Positions 1 to 7,745 of a stretch of 64,000 bases of DNA are shown piece after piece. Position 1 is the stretch's first letter; every line of letters begins with the position of its first letter. The DNA comes from Mycobacterium sp. IS-836 (lineage in GTDB: Bacteria > Actinomycetota > Actinomycetes > Mycobacteriales > Mycobacteriaceae). The position numbers were made by a program, and so were the translations under genes. Location: positions 152,107-216,106 of the forward strand of contig NZ_MBEU01000009.1 of NCBI RefSeq assembly GCF_001954275.1, written 5' to 3'. Under the pieces are notes generated by a model. The model did not search any database. It saw only the letters and a program-made list of their open reading frames with translations, and was not told where the DNA came from.

Positions 1-48
1 TTCATGCGGCGCCCGCCACCCCGGGGGTGGCATTTCTGCCATAACCTG

Positions 49-669
49 GTGAACGTGAGCGGCAACGTCTCTTCATCGAGCCGGCCGCGGCGGATTCCGC
101 GGGGGCGCAAGACCGTGATCGGTGTCGTCCTCGCCGTTCTGCTGATCGGTGGGCTCGGCTTCGTCGGGATCAAGCTGACCCAGCACCAGAACGGCGCGGC
201 GCCGCCGACCACCCAACCCGCGCCGCCGACCAGCTTCGCCATCCCGGCCTGCTACAACCCAGCGGTTCAACCTGCCGAGCGTCCAAAGAAGCTCAATGTC
301 CTGGGCTGCGCGAGCGTAGCCGTTGCGCTGCAAGACATGTCGTGGAGCTCGTGGGGACCACAGGGCGCCGACGGGACCGGCACCGCCGTTTTCAAAATGT
401 GCGACCCGAACTGCGCGGCCGGCTATCAACTCACCGATCCGGTCGTCGTGCACGCGTGGAATCCGCAGCCGCCGCGTCCGGATGCCATCTGTCAGGTCGG
501 GCTCAGGATTTTCGCCGACCTGATCCTGGCGTTCCCTAAGGATGTCCCGCCGCCGACTGCGCAGAAAATGACCACCCAGTACAACGGAATGCCGGCGGTG
601 CACTACGTGAACTACGCCGTCGGCAACGGTCGCGACACCCAATTCATCGGCTACACGTTCTGCAACTAG
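49..669 (+). CDS. Membrane-anchored exported protein of unknown function
   Basis: The 206-residue product has a basic N-terminus (RPRRIPRGRK), one hydrophobic segment at about residues 22-43, a Pro/Thr linker, and an extracytoplasmic part of about 150 residues with six cysteines, including a CDPNC pair after a WSSWG motif. This topology fits a single-pass protein with a disulphide-stabilised outer domain. I chose the GTG at 49; a second GTG at 55 is equally possible. An ATG at position 4 would add 15 residues that do not resemble a signal. I do not recognise the family and propose no function. It ends 24 bases before the convergent thiolase gene. Confidence 0.7.
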   Translation: MNVSGNVSSSSRPRRIPRGRKTVIGVVLAVLLIGGLGFVGIKLTQHQNGAAPPTTQPAPPTSFAIPACYNPAVQPAERPKKLNVLGCASVAVALQDMSWSSWGPQGADGTGTAVFKMCDPNCAAGYQLTDPVVVHAWNPQPPRPDAICQVGLRIFADLILAFPKDVPPPTAQKMTTQYNGMPAVHYVNYAVGNGRDTQFIGYTFCN

Positions 670-693
670 CCGCGGCCGCTCTTGCGATCGCCG

Positions 694-1869
694 CTAGACC
701 TCGATGACGACCGCCCCGCCCTGGCCGCCGCCGGCGCACATGGCGGCGACGCCGATGCCACCGCCGCGGCGGGCCAGCTCGTAGGTCAACGTGGTGACCA
801 TGCGCGCGCCCGATGCCGCGATGGGATGGCCCAGGCTGCAGCCGCTTCCGGAGAAATTGACCTTTTCGTCGTCGATGCCGTACTCGCGGCACGCCGCGAT
901 CGGCACCGAGGCGAACGCCTCGTTGATCTCCCACAGCGCTACGTCGCCCACCGATAGGCCGGCGCGCTGCAACACCTTCCCGATCACCTTGACCGCACCC
1001 AGACCGCAGTCCTTGGGCGGCACGCCCACCGCGGCCCACGCCTTGACCGTGCCCATCACGTTGAGCTTTTCGGCTTCCGCGTAGTCGCGGTCGACGAGAG
1101 CGACCGCGGCGGCGGCGTCGTTGGTGCCGCTGCTGTTGCCCGCCGTGATCGAGAACCCTTCGATCTCCGGGTGCAGCACCTTGAGCGCGGCGAGCTTCTC
1201 GACGGTGGTGTCGCGGCGCGGATGCTCGTCGACCGAAAAGTCGGTTACCGAACCGTCCAGCTGCGTGATCTTCAGCGGGATGATCTCGTCGACGAACTTG
1301 CCCGCATCGATGGCCGCGATGGCGCGCTGGTGCGACCGGGCAGCCCAGGCGTCCATCTCCTCGCGGGTGATGCCCACCGTCTGCGCGGTGTTCCAGCCCA
1401 CCGTGATCGACATGTCCTTGGTGGGCGCATCGGGCGTCTCGACATGGGTCGGTGGCAGCCAGCGCTCCTCGAACTTCAGCTCGGGACCGGGAATCCGCTG
1501 GTTCATCAGCGGTGTCATCGACAGCGACTGCACCCCGCCCGCGACGAGCACGCGCTCCATCCCGGAGCCGATCTGGGCCGCGGCGTTGCCGATGGCGGTG
1601 AGGCTGCCCGCGCAGTGCCGGTTCACCGCCTGGCCGGGGATGTCCTCCATGCCGGTTGCGGCCGCCGCGTAACGCGCCAGATCCCCTCCGCCGTAATGCG
1701 ATTCGGCGAAGATGATGTCGTCGACGGCCGATGGGTCGACGCCGGAGCGACGCACCACCTCGGGGAGCACCGTGGTGACCAGAACCTCGGGCGGTGTGTT
1801 GACGAGCGTTCCCTTGAAGGAGCGCCCGATCGCGGTCCTGACTGCTCCGACGATGACTGGTGTGGCCAT
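694..1869 (-). CDS. Acetyl-CoA acetyltransferase / 3-ketoacyl-CoA thiolase
   Basis: A full-length 391-residue thiolase. It carries the nucleophilic cysteine C86 in NRHCAGS, the NEAFA motif, the GHPIAASGAR histidine motif, and a C-terminal CAGGGQGGA holding the second catalytic cysteine. Thiolases cleave 3-ketoacyl-CoA with CoA or run the reverse condensation, here probably in fatty-acid or sterol side-chain breakdown. The start is an ATG preceded by the divergent intergenic region shared with the DoxX-like gene, which holds a perfect GTTTA/TAAAC palindrome. Chain-length specificity cannot be read from the sequence. Confidence 0.93.
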   Translation of the reverse strand: MATPVIVGAVRTAIGRSFKGTLVNTPPEVLVTTVLPEVVRRSGVDPSAVDDIIFAESHYGGGDLARYAAAATGMEDIPGQAVNRHCAGSLTAIGNAAAQIGSGMERVLVAGGVQSLSMTPLMNQRIPGPELKFEERWLPPTHVETPDAPTKDMSITVGWNTAQTVGITREEMDAWAARSHQRAIAAIDAGKFVDEIIPLKITQLDGSVTDFSVDEHPRRDTTVEKLAALKVLHPEIEGFSITAGNSSGTNDAAAAVALVDRDYAEAEKLNVMGTVKAWAAVGVPPKDCGLGAVKVIGKVLQRAGLSVGDVALWEINEAFASVPIAACREYGIDDEKVNFSGSGCSLGHPIAASGARMVTTLTYELARRGGGIGVAAMCAGGGQGGAVVIEV

Positions 1870-1905
1870 TGTTTACCTCGAACTGTTGGTTGGGCGGTCC
1901 GCCAA

Positions 1906-1918
1906 GTTTACACTAAAC
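1906..1918. promoter_or_regulatory. Perfect 13-bp palindrome in a divergent promoter region
   Basis: GTTTACACTAAAC consists of two 5-bp arms around CAC. It lies 37 bases upstream of the thiolase start and 51 bases upstream of the DoxX-like start. The size and symmetry suit a TetR-type repressor of a lipid gene, but no cognate regulator is adjacent, so the role is inferred. Confidence 0.35.
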
Positions 1919-1969
1919 GCCTTAAGCGTAACGCCACGGTCGGGTCACACGTCGCGCTACGCTCGCGCA

Positions 1970-2362
1970 ATGACCGCCACCTCCCTCATAAAACCCGACA
2001 CGACCCAGACCGCGGCATACCGCGTCGCGGCGATGCTGATGGGCATCGGGACCCTGCACTTCCTGGCACCTGAACCGTTCGACGGGATCGTTCCCGCGGA
2101 GCTGCCTGGAGACCCGCGGCTGTACACCTACGTGTCGGGAGCTGCCGAGGTATCGATCGGTGCGCTGCTGTTGCCGCGCCGCACCCGGCGATCCGCGGCG
2201 CTCGCGGCCGCCCTGCTGTTCGTCGCAGTGTTCCCGGCCAACGTCAACATGGTCCGCTTGTGGTGGGGCAAGCCCTGGCCGATGCGACTCGCCGCCCTCG
2301 CCCGGCTGCCGCTGCAGGTTCCGATGATCACCACGGTGCTGAAAATCCGGCGCAACAGCTAG
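1970..2362 (+). CDS. DoxX-like small integral membrane protein
   Basis: The 130-residue product has about four hydrophobic segments and the pattern typical of DoxX/DoxD-like proteins: GIGTLHFLAPEPF near the N-terminus, YVSGAAEV in the second helix, and NVNMVRLWWGK before the last helix. The ATG at 1970 was chosen because the reading frame upstream overlaps the divergent thiolase gene and is not hydrophobic. Members of this family are inner-membrane proteins, some linked to redox homeostasis. No partner is encoded alongside, so the function stays open. Confidence 0.75.
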   Translation: MTATSLIKPDTTQTAAYRVAAMLMGIGTLHFLAPEPFDGIVPAELPGDPRLYTYVSGAAEVSIGALLLPRRTRRSAALAAALLFVAVFPANVNMVRLWWGKPWPMRLAALARLPLQVPMITTVLKIRRNS

Positions 2363-2410
2363 CGTGTCACATGCGCCACATGCGTCGCTGGCCGCGGCGG
2401 TGTCCGTTGT

Positions 2411-2483
2411 GCCCGCCTCCGAGCGACAACCGGTAGTTGGCGGCGTCCCGCCTGGTCGCCCGAGTTGTCGCTAAGAGGCGGGC
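2411..2483. repeat. Large imperfect inverted repeat
   Basis: Two 20-base arms (2411-2430 and 2464-2483) are complementary at 18 of 20 positions and flank a 33-base loop that itself contains a small GGCGG/CCGCC stem. It lies 49 bases after the DoxX-like stop and 82 bases before the next start. It could be a strong terminator or a miniature repeat element. There is no U-tract after the stem. Confidence 0.6.
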
Positions 2484-2567
2484 AAACCGTCCACCGCCTG
2501 GCGCGGAAACTGGTGTGGCAGTTGAGATTATTGCGGCGTAAACACACCCGAACGCCCGGGAGGTTTG

Positions 2568-3428
2568 GTGGCAAAGGCGGACATCGCGGCCCTGCTCGCG
2601 GTCGCGGCGGCGTTGACGATGGCCATCGGCGATGTGATCGAGCAGCGATCCGCCCAGCAAGTAACCGACAAGCCCGTCGGCACGTGGGCCCTGTTTCGCC
2701 GGCTGCTCCGCGATCGGCAGTGGTGGGCCGGCAGCCTCGTGGCCGCGGCCGGGTTCGGGCTACAGGCCGCGGCACTCGCACTCGGTTCGGTGGTACTCGT
2801 GCAGGCGTTACTGGTCACCTCGCTGCTGTTCGCGTTGGTCATCAGTACGAAGACAAGCCACCGCAAAGTCACTCGCCGGCAAGTGATCTGGGCCGTACTG
2901 CTCGCGGTCGCGGTGACGGTGGTGGTTGTCGTCGGCGATCCGCAGGCCGGGAATCCGCGAGGATCATTCAAGACGTGGAGTGTCGTGGCCCTCGTCATGG
3001 GACCGGCGCTGATCCTGTGCGTGATCGGTGCCCGGATTTTCTCGGGGTGGACCAGCGCACTGTTGTTGGGCCTGATGTCGGGTTCGCTCTGGGGCCTGTT
3101 TTCGGTGTTGACCAAGGGCGTCGTCGACCAGCTTGGCCACGGAATCATGCCCTTGCTGCGCATGCCCGAGCTATACATTTGGGCGGTGCTGGCGATCGCC
3201 GCGACGGCGTGGGAGCAGTCAGCGTTTCGGGCCGGCCCGCTGACCGCGTCGCTGCCCGCCGTGACCGTCGCCGAGCCGATCGTCGGATCGGTACTAGGGG
3301 TCACGGTGCTCGGCGAAACCATGAGCACCAACGATGCCGGCCTGGTGGCACTAGGCGCGTCGGTCGCGGTGATGATCGCCGCGACGGTGGCGCTGGCCCA
3401 TGGGCAGGCCGCCGCATCGGCCGGCTAG
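2568..3428 (+). CDS. DMT-superfamily (NIPA/EamA-like) multi-pass membrane protein
   Basis: The 286-residue protein has nine to ten hydrophobic segments spread over its whole length and a duplicated half-structure, as in drug/metabolite transporters. GSVVLVQALLVTSLLFAL and GPLTASLPAVTVAEPIVGSV match the repeated end-of-half helices of NIPA/EamA-like proteins. The GTG at 2568 follows GGGAGG (2558-2563) closely; a TTG immediately before it is the alternative. The substrate cannot be inferred. It is convergent with the acyl-CoA ligase gene, five bases away. Confidence 0.75.
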   Translation: MAKADIAALLAVAAALTMAIGDVIEQRSAQQVTDKPVGTWALFRRLLRDRQWWAGSLVAAAGFGLQAAALALGSVVLVQALLVTSLLFALVISTKTSHRKVTRRQVIWAVLLAVAVTVVVVVGDPQAGNPRGSFKTWSVVALVMGPALILCVIGARIFSGWTSALLLGLMSGSLWGLFSVLTKGVVDQLGHGIMPLLRMPELYIWAVLAIAATAWEQSAFRAGPLTASLPAVTVAEPIVGSVLGVTVLGETMSTNDAGLVALGASVAVMIAATVALAHGQAAASAG

Positions 3429-3433
3429 CGCGT

Positions 3434-4966
3434 TCAGCCCAAGGTCTCGCGCAGTTCTTTCTTGATCACTTTTCCGAATTGGTTTCGCGGCAGCGCATCG
3501 ACGACCACGAGACGCTCGGGATGCTTGTAGCGGCTGAGGCCGTGCGAATGGCAGTGCCGAACAAGGGATTCCAGCGACACGCCGTCGGCTGACGTTGGTA
3601 CCACCACCGCGCAGACCCGCTCGCCGGCGCTACGGTCGGGCACTCCGATGACGGCGACGTCGGCGACCGCCGGATGGGTGACAAGCACGTTTTCGATCTC
3701 GGCCGCGGAAACATTCTCCGCGTTGCGGATAATCGCATCCTTGATACGGCCGGTGACGCGAACGTTGCCGTCGGCATCGATCAGCCCGAGATCGCCGGTG
3801 CGCAACCAGCCCTCCCCGTCGAATGCGTCGGCGTCGAGCGTCGCGTCCGCGTAGCCCAGGAAGCATTGCGGGCCCTTGAGCCGCAACTCGCCTTCACGCC
3901 CGGCGGGCAGTTCGACTTCTCGGCTGTCGACCACGCGGACGCTGACCCCCGATACCGGCGGGCCCACGGTGTGGTCGAGGACCTCCGGCGGGGCGGTGAA
4001 AGACGGTGAGGTGGCGCAGGGAAACTCGGTGAGCCCCCAGGCATTGGCGATCCCGCCGACTCCGAAGGTTTCGCGAACCTGACGTCCCAGTTCGGGCGTG
4101 ATGGGTGCGCCTCCGGCCAGGCAGCCCCGCAGGGCGGGGAACAGGGGCCGATCGCCATGAGCGCGTTGGGCCTCGAGGAAAGCCACGAAAAACGGTGTCG
4201 CCGTGCCGAGGAACGTAGGGTTATGCGCCGCAATGGAAAACGGCGTCGTCGCCGGATCGAACGCCTCGAACAACGCCAGCCGCATTCCAGTCAGCAGCGC
4301 GGCGGCCAGCATCGCGGCGCCGCCAATGTGCGCGATCGGGAAGGCAATCGGATCCACGTCGCGGCCCGTCGCACCCACCATGCCCACCACGCCCGTCGAG
4401 CCGGCGATCACCGACGCGTCGGTGTGACGGATCCCCTTGGGGGCCGCGGTGGTCCCCGACGAGTAGTAGATCCAGCGGGCGTCGCCGGTGGATCCCGTTG
4501 GCGCCGTGAGGGTATCGACGGTGCCGCGGGGCAGCCGCAGCTGGCCGACGGCCGGCAGTGTCTCCAGGTCGAGGGTGATGACCTCGAAGCCCTTGTCCGC
4601 CGACAAAGCCCGGGCAAGCCCGCCGTGGTCGAATCCGCGCCAAAACTCAGGCGCTACAAAGAATTCCGTTGCCAGCTGTCCGGTAATGAAGTCGACTTCG
4701 CGTTCCCGCAGTATCGGAATTATCGGGTTTTGCACCGCGCCAAGTCGGGTGAGTGCCGCCATGACCACCATGGTTTCGAGTGTGGTGGGCAGCTGCCAGG
4801 ACACGACCGTTCCCGCGCCGATCCCCCGTTCGGCGAACGCCGCGGCCGTCGCGCACGCGGCATCACAAAGCTCGCGCGCGGTAAGGCTTCGGCCATGCTC
4901 ATCGGCGAGCAGGCGGCGGTTCGGGTCGCGCTGTGCCGCGCCGGCGATCAACTCCCAGAACGTCAT
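3434..4966 (-). CDS. Acyl-CoA ligase (AMP-forming, FadD/cyclohexanecarboxylate-CoA ligase type)
   Basis: A 510-residue ANL-superfamily adenylating enzyme. It shows the P-loop YYSSGTTAAPKG (about residues 167-178), WGLTEFP, GWLRTGDLG, and the C-terminal catalytic lysine K499 in NQFGKVIKKE. It would activate a carboxylic acid to an acyl-adenylate and then to acyl-CoA. Its ATG overlaps the stop of the upstream thioesterase-like gene (ATGA), so the two are translationally coupled. The short length and the overall look resemble cyclohexanecarboxylate-CoA ligases more than classical long-chain FadDs, but this is a judgement by eye. Confidence 0.9.
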   Translation of the reverse strand: MTFWELIAGAAQRDPNRRLLADEHGRSLTARELCDAACATAAAFAERGIGAGTVVSWQLPTTLETMVVMAALTRLGAVQNPIIPILREREVDFITGQLATEFFVAPEFWRGFDHGGLARALSADKGFEVITLDLETLPAVGQLRLPRGTVDTLTAPTGSTGDARWIYYSSGTTAAPKGIRHTDASVIAGSTGVVGMVGATGRDVDPIAFPIAHIGGAAMLAAALLTGMRLALFEAFDPATTPFSIAAHNPTFLGTATPFFVAFLEAQRAHGDRPLFPALRGCLAGGAPITPELGRQVRETFGVGGIANAWGLTEFPCATSPSFTAPPEVLDHTVGPPVSGVSVRVVDSREVELPAGREGELRLKGPQCFLGYADATLDADAFDGEGWLRTGDLGLIDADGNVRVTGRIKDAIIRNAENVSAAEIENVLVTHPAVADVAVIGVPDRSAGERVCAVVVPTSADGVSLESLVRHCHSHGLSRYKHPERLVVVDALPRNQFGKVIKKELRETLG

Positions 4967-5811
4967 CTATTCAGTTGATCGGCGGACGGTGGGCGGAATC
5001 CCGAGTGTGCGAGCGAGACGGACACGGCGCTGCCAACCGGACCCTGGTGGTCGACGAGGACGGCCGACCCGGTGGCCACCCCCTCGTTGCTGTAGTGAGT
5101 GAGCGCGGCCAGCCCGATGTGCGGCCCTTCCGGCAGCCGGCTCAGGGTCAGGGTGTAGTCGACGTTGATGAACTGCAGAGCCTGGGTGCCCCAATTGGCG
5201 ATTGCGGCCGTGACGTCGGCGGCCATCGCCGCTCGCGTAAACGCCGTGAACGGCTCGCCGTCGATCAACGGGCGCGTTTCCTGCAACCACGTGTATTTCT
5301 GCCCGGACGCGTTCACCCAGTCAGGATCGGGATTCTGGACTCCGGCGCCCCAGCCATATGTCCGCATGAACAGCGACGGGTGGGTGCCGTCCTCCTCGAT
5401 CGGCAGCCGCGGCATTTGCACCGGCTGTGACCACACGTCTCCGTCGGGTTGCGGGCCGCGCTTTAGAAACAGCGCACTCCCGCGCGCCACCGGGGCGTCG
5501 TGCTGGATCAGGACCGCCTCGACGAGCCGCAGCCGCCGTCGTTCGTGTCGCACCCGGGTCCGCACCTCGATCGGTTCCAGCGCGGTTGGTGCGGGAAGGT
5601 CGACGGTCAGCCGCGCAGGTTGCAGTTCGGGGTCGTCGACGGCCTGTTCGACGGCCCAGCCCAAGAGGCCACCGGCGACGTGGCCGCTGAGCGACGGGCC
5701 CCACCCTCCGCGCGCGATTTGGGTTGGTACGTAATGGCTTCCGTCACGCACGAAGTACGGTGTCGCCGCCGCCGCGCCGACGTCGTCGGGCACGATTCTC
5801 GTCTCGGTCAC
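4963..5811 (-). CDS. Acyl-CoA thioesterase-like (hotdog) protein
   Basis: The 282-residue product has two hotdog-like halves typical of TesB/4HBT_3 proteins: an N-terminal half with LSGHVAGGLLGWAVEQ and a C-terminal half with FINVDYTLTLSRLPEG and SAVLVDHQGPVGSAVSVSLAHS. It probably hydrolyses or binds an acyl-CoA, and it is coupled to the acyl-CoA ligase by a four-base ATGA overlap. The GTG at 5811 was chosen because GGGAGAGG lies upstream and the preceding in-frame residues are Arg-rich and atypical. Pairing a thioesterase with a ligase suggests joint handling of one acyl substrate, which is inference. Confidence 0.8.
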   Translation of the reverse strand: MTETRIVPDDVGAAAATPYFVRDGSHYVPTQIARGGWGPSLSGHVAGGLLGWAVEQAVDDPELQPARLTVDLPAPTALEPIEVRTRVRHERRRLRLVEAVLIQHDAPVARGSALFLKRGPQPDGDVWSQPVQMPRLPIEEDGTHPSLFMRTYGWGAGVQNPDPDWVNASGQKYTWLQETRPLIDGEPFTAFTRAAMAADVTAAIANWGTQALQFINVDYTLTLSRLPEGPHIGLAALTHYSNEGVATGSAVLVDHQGPVGSAVSVSLAHSGFRPPSADQLNR

Positions 5812-5867
5812 CGCATGCCTGCCCTCTCCCGTAAAGCCACGAACCGTGAATATTACAGTATTGCCTT

Positions 5868-6236
5868 CTAGTCGCGTGGCGAGCCGACACGATGTGCGGT
5901 GCCGTCGGGATCGACGTAGACGAATTCCCGTAAGCCGTAGGGTGTGTCGTGGGGAGCGATCAAGCGGCCTTCGAGGTGCTCGAGCGCCTTCCATTCCGCG
6001 TAGACGGCGTCAGCGTCGCTGACGTAGCAGTACACACTCGCGGCCGTGCGGAGGGGATCGTGCTCGGCCCACTCGGTGAGGTGAATCGACACCGATCCAC
6101 GATCGGCAAAACCGTACCGCTCGGGTCCTTCGTAGGGGCGGGCATCAAATCCGAGCCGGCGGTAACGATCAAGCGCGCGGTCAAGGTCTCGGACGGGGAC
6201 GATCGGTGATACCGACGTGAAATCAATCGCGGGCAC
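5868..6236 (-). CDS. VOC/glyoxalase-fold protein
   Basis: The 122-residue product has the single-domain vicinal-oxygen-chelate pattern: VSPIVPVRDLDRALDRYRRL at the N-terminus, SIHLTEW in the middle, and REFVYVDPDGTAHRV at the C-terminus. This is the layout of bleomycin-resistance/glyoxalase-like proteins that work as dimers. The GTG at 6236 gives the usual family length; longer in-frame starts add a non-conserved tail. The gene lies 56 bases upstream of the thioesterase gene on the same strand, so it may begin that transcription unit. Confidence 0.82.
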   Translation of the reverse strand: MPAIDFTSVSPIVPVRDLDRALDRYRRLGFDARPYEGPERYGFADRGSVSIHLTEWAEHDPLRTAASVYCYVSDADAVYAEWKALEHLEGRLIAPHDTPYGLREFVYVDPDGTAHRVGSPRD

Positions 6237-6419
6237 ACCACAGTGTGTCAGCGGCGCCGGACGCCGCCCAAATGGCCTCACACCGTTTACCTGTTGGCTG
6301 TGGAAAGCCGTCGCGACCAGGGCGTACACTCTGGCGGCCGAGCCGGTCAAGCGACGATACTTGCGCCATCACAGTGCGGGCCCGCTCGCGGGGGCATCGC
6401 ACAGCGTCGAGGAGGACAA

Positions 6420-7745
6420 GTGAGCACATCAGAGACGCCGGCCGGGGGGCTGCCGGTCATCCATCTCTCGCAACTGCTGCGCGCACCGGTGCTGGCCCGC
6501 TCCGGCGAGACCGTCGGCCGGGTCGAAGACGTAATCGTGCGACTGCGCGGCGCCGAGGAGTACCCGTTGCTGACCGGGATCGTCGCCGGGGTCGGCGGCC
6601 GGCGAGTGTTCATCGGAAGCAAATCAATTCACGAGTACGCTACCGATCGAGTTATCTTGGCCAAGAACAAGATTGACCTCCGCGGGTTTGAGCGCCGCGA
6701 CGGCGAGGTGCTGCTGCGCGCCGACGTGCTTGGGCACCGGCTGATCGATGTGGCCGCTGTGGAGCTGGTGCGCGCCTACGACGTCGAGCTGGAAGACACC
6801 GGCGCCGGGTGGGTGCTCGCACGGCTGGACACTCGGCGTCCGCCGTTATTGTTCGGGCTGATCAAGCGCTCCGGCGGCCATGCGGCCCGCGATTGGAAGG
6901 CATTCGAACCGCTGATCGGGCACGCGCGCTCCGATGCGGTCCGCCGCATGTCGGGCCGGTTCGGTGGATTCAAACCCGCCGAGATCGCCGATCTGCTCGA
7001 GGACGCCGACAAGGCCGAGGGCGGCGAGATCCTCGATCGGGTCCGCAGCGACCCGGAACTGGAAGCCGACGTCTTCGAGGAGCTCGACCCCGATAAGGCG
7101 AGCCAACTACTCGATCGCATGCCCGACGACGAGGTCGCGGCGCTACTGGGCCGGATGCGCGCCGACGATGCCGCCGACGCGATCGCAGACCTTCGACAAT
7201 CGCGGCGCCGGCGCGTACTGGACCTGATGCCGGCCCCGCAGCGCACCAAGGTGATCACCCTGATGGGGTTCAACCCCGACAGCGCCGGCGGGCTGATGAA
7301 CGTCGACTTCGTCTCCTGCGCCGCTACCGCAACCGCCGGCACCGCGCTCGCATTGATCGCCGACGCCCGCGCCATCCAGCCCGAAGCGCTCGTCAAAATG
7401 CATGTCCTGGACGAGGACAAACGCCTCGCCGGTGTGGTTTCGGTGATCGCACTGCTGCAGGCCGAAGCCGCCGAAAGCGTTGGGGCACTGATGGATTCCG
7501 ACCCGATCCGGGTCGCATCCGAAGCCGACCTGACGGACATCGCGCTGCTGATGGCCGACTTCAACCTCTACTCCATCCCGGTCGTCGATGAGCAGGACCG
7601 CATGCTCGGGGTGGTCACGGTCGACGACGTGCTGGAGGCCACCATCCCAGAGGACTGGCGACGCCGCGAGCCCGCGCCACGACCGATCCGCGATATCACC
7701 AGCGATGAGGACAACGCGTCGGTGCCGAGAGGGGAAACTACGTGA
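6420..7745 (+). CDS. MgtE N-domain plus tandem CBS regulatory protein
   Basis: The 441-residue soluble protein has a PRC-barrel-like N-terminal region (about residues 10-130), an MgtE-N helical repeat region (about 165-300, with EIADLLEDADKAEG and SQLLDRMPDDEVAALLGRM), and a CBS pair (about 310-420, ending DFNLYSIPVVDEQDRMLGVV). It lacks the transmembrane channel part of MgtE. In MgtE the N and CBS domains sense cytosolic Mg2+, so this looks like a detached sensor. GAGGAGG precedes the GTG start by a normal distance. Its stop overlaps the next GTG (GTGA), coupling it to the NRAMP-related transporter, which is its probable partner. Confidence 0.9.
   Translation: MSTSETPAGGLPVIHLSQLLRAPVLARSGETVGRVEDVIVRLRGAEEYPLLTGIVAGVGGRRVFIGSKSIHEYATDRVILAKNKIDLRGFERRDGEVLLRADVLGHRLIDVAAVELVRAYDVELEDTGAGWVLARLDTRRPPLLFGLIKRSGGHAARDWKAFEPLIGHARSDAVRRMSGRFGGFKPAEIADLLEDADKAEGGEILDRVRSDPELEADVFEELDPDKASQLLDRMPDDEVAALLGRMRADDAADAIADLRQSRRRRVLDLMPAPQRTKVITLMGFNPDSAGGLMNVDFVSCAATATAGTALALIADARAIQPEALVKMHVLDEDKRLAGVVSVIALLQAEAAESVGALMDSDPIRVASEADLTDIALLMADFNLYSIPVVDEQDRMLGVVTVDDVLEATIPEDWRRREPAPRPIRDITSDEDNASVPRGETT

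Noticed and set aside
6237..6419. M-box Mg2+ riboswitch before the MgtE-N/NRAMP operon
   Set aside because: The 183-base leader region was checked by eye and shows no M-box conserved core; only a TACACT -10-like box (6335-6340) is visible.
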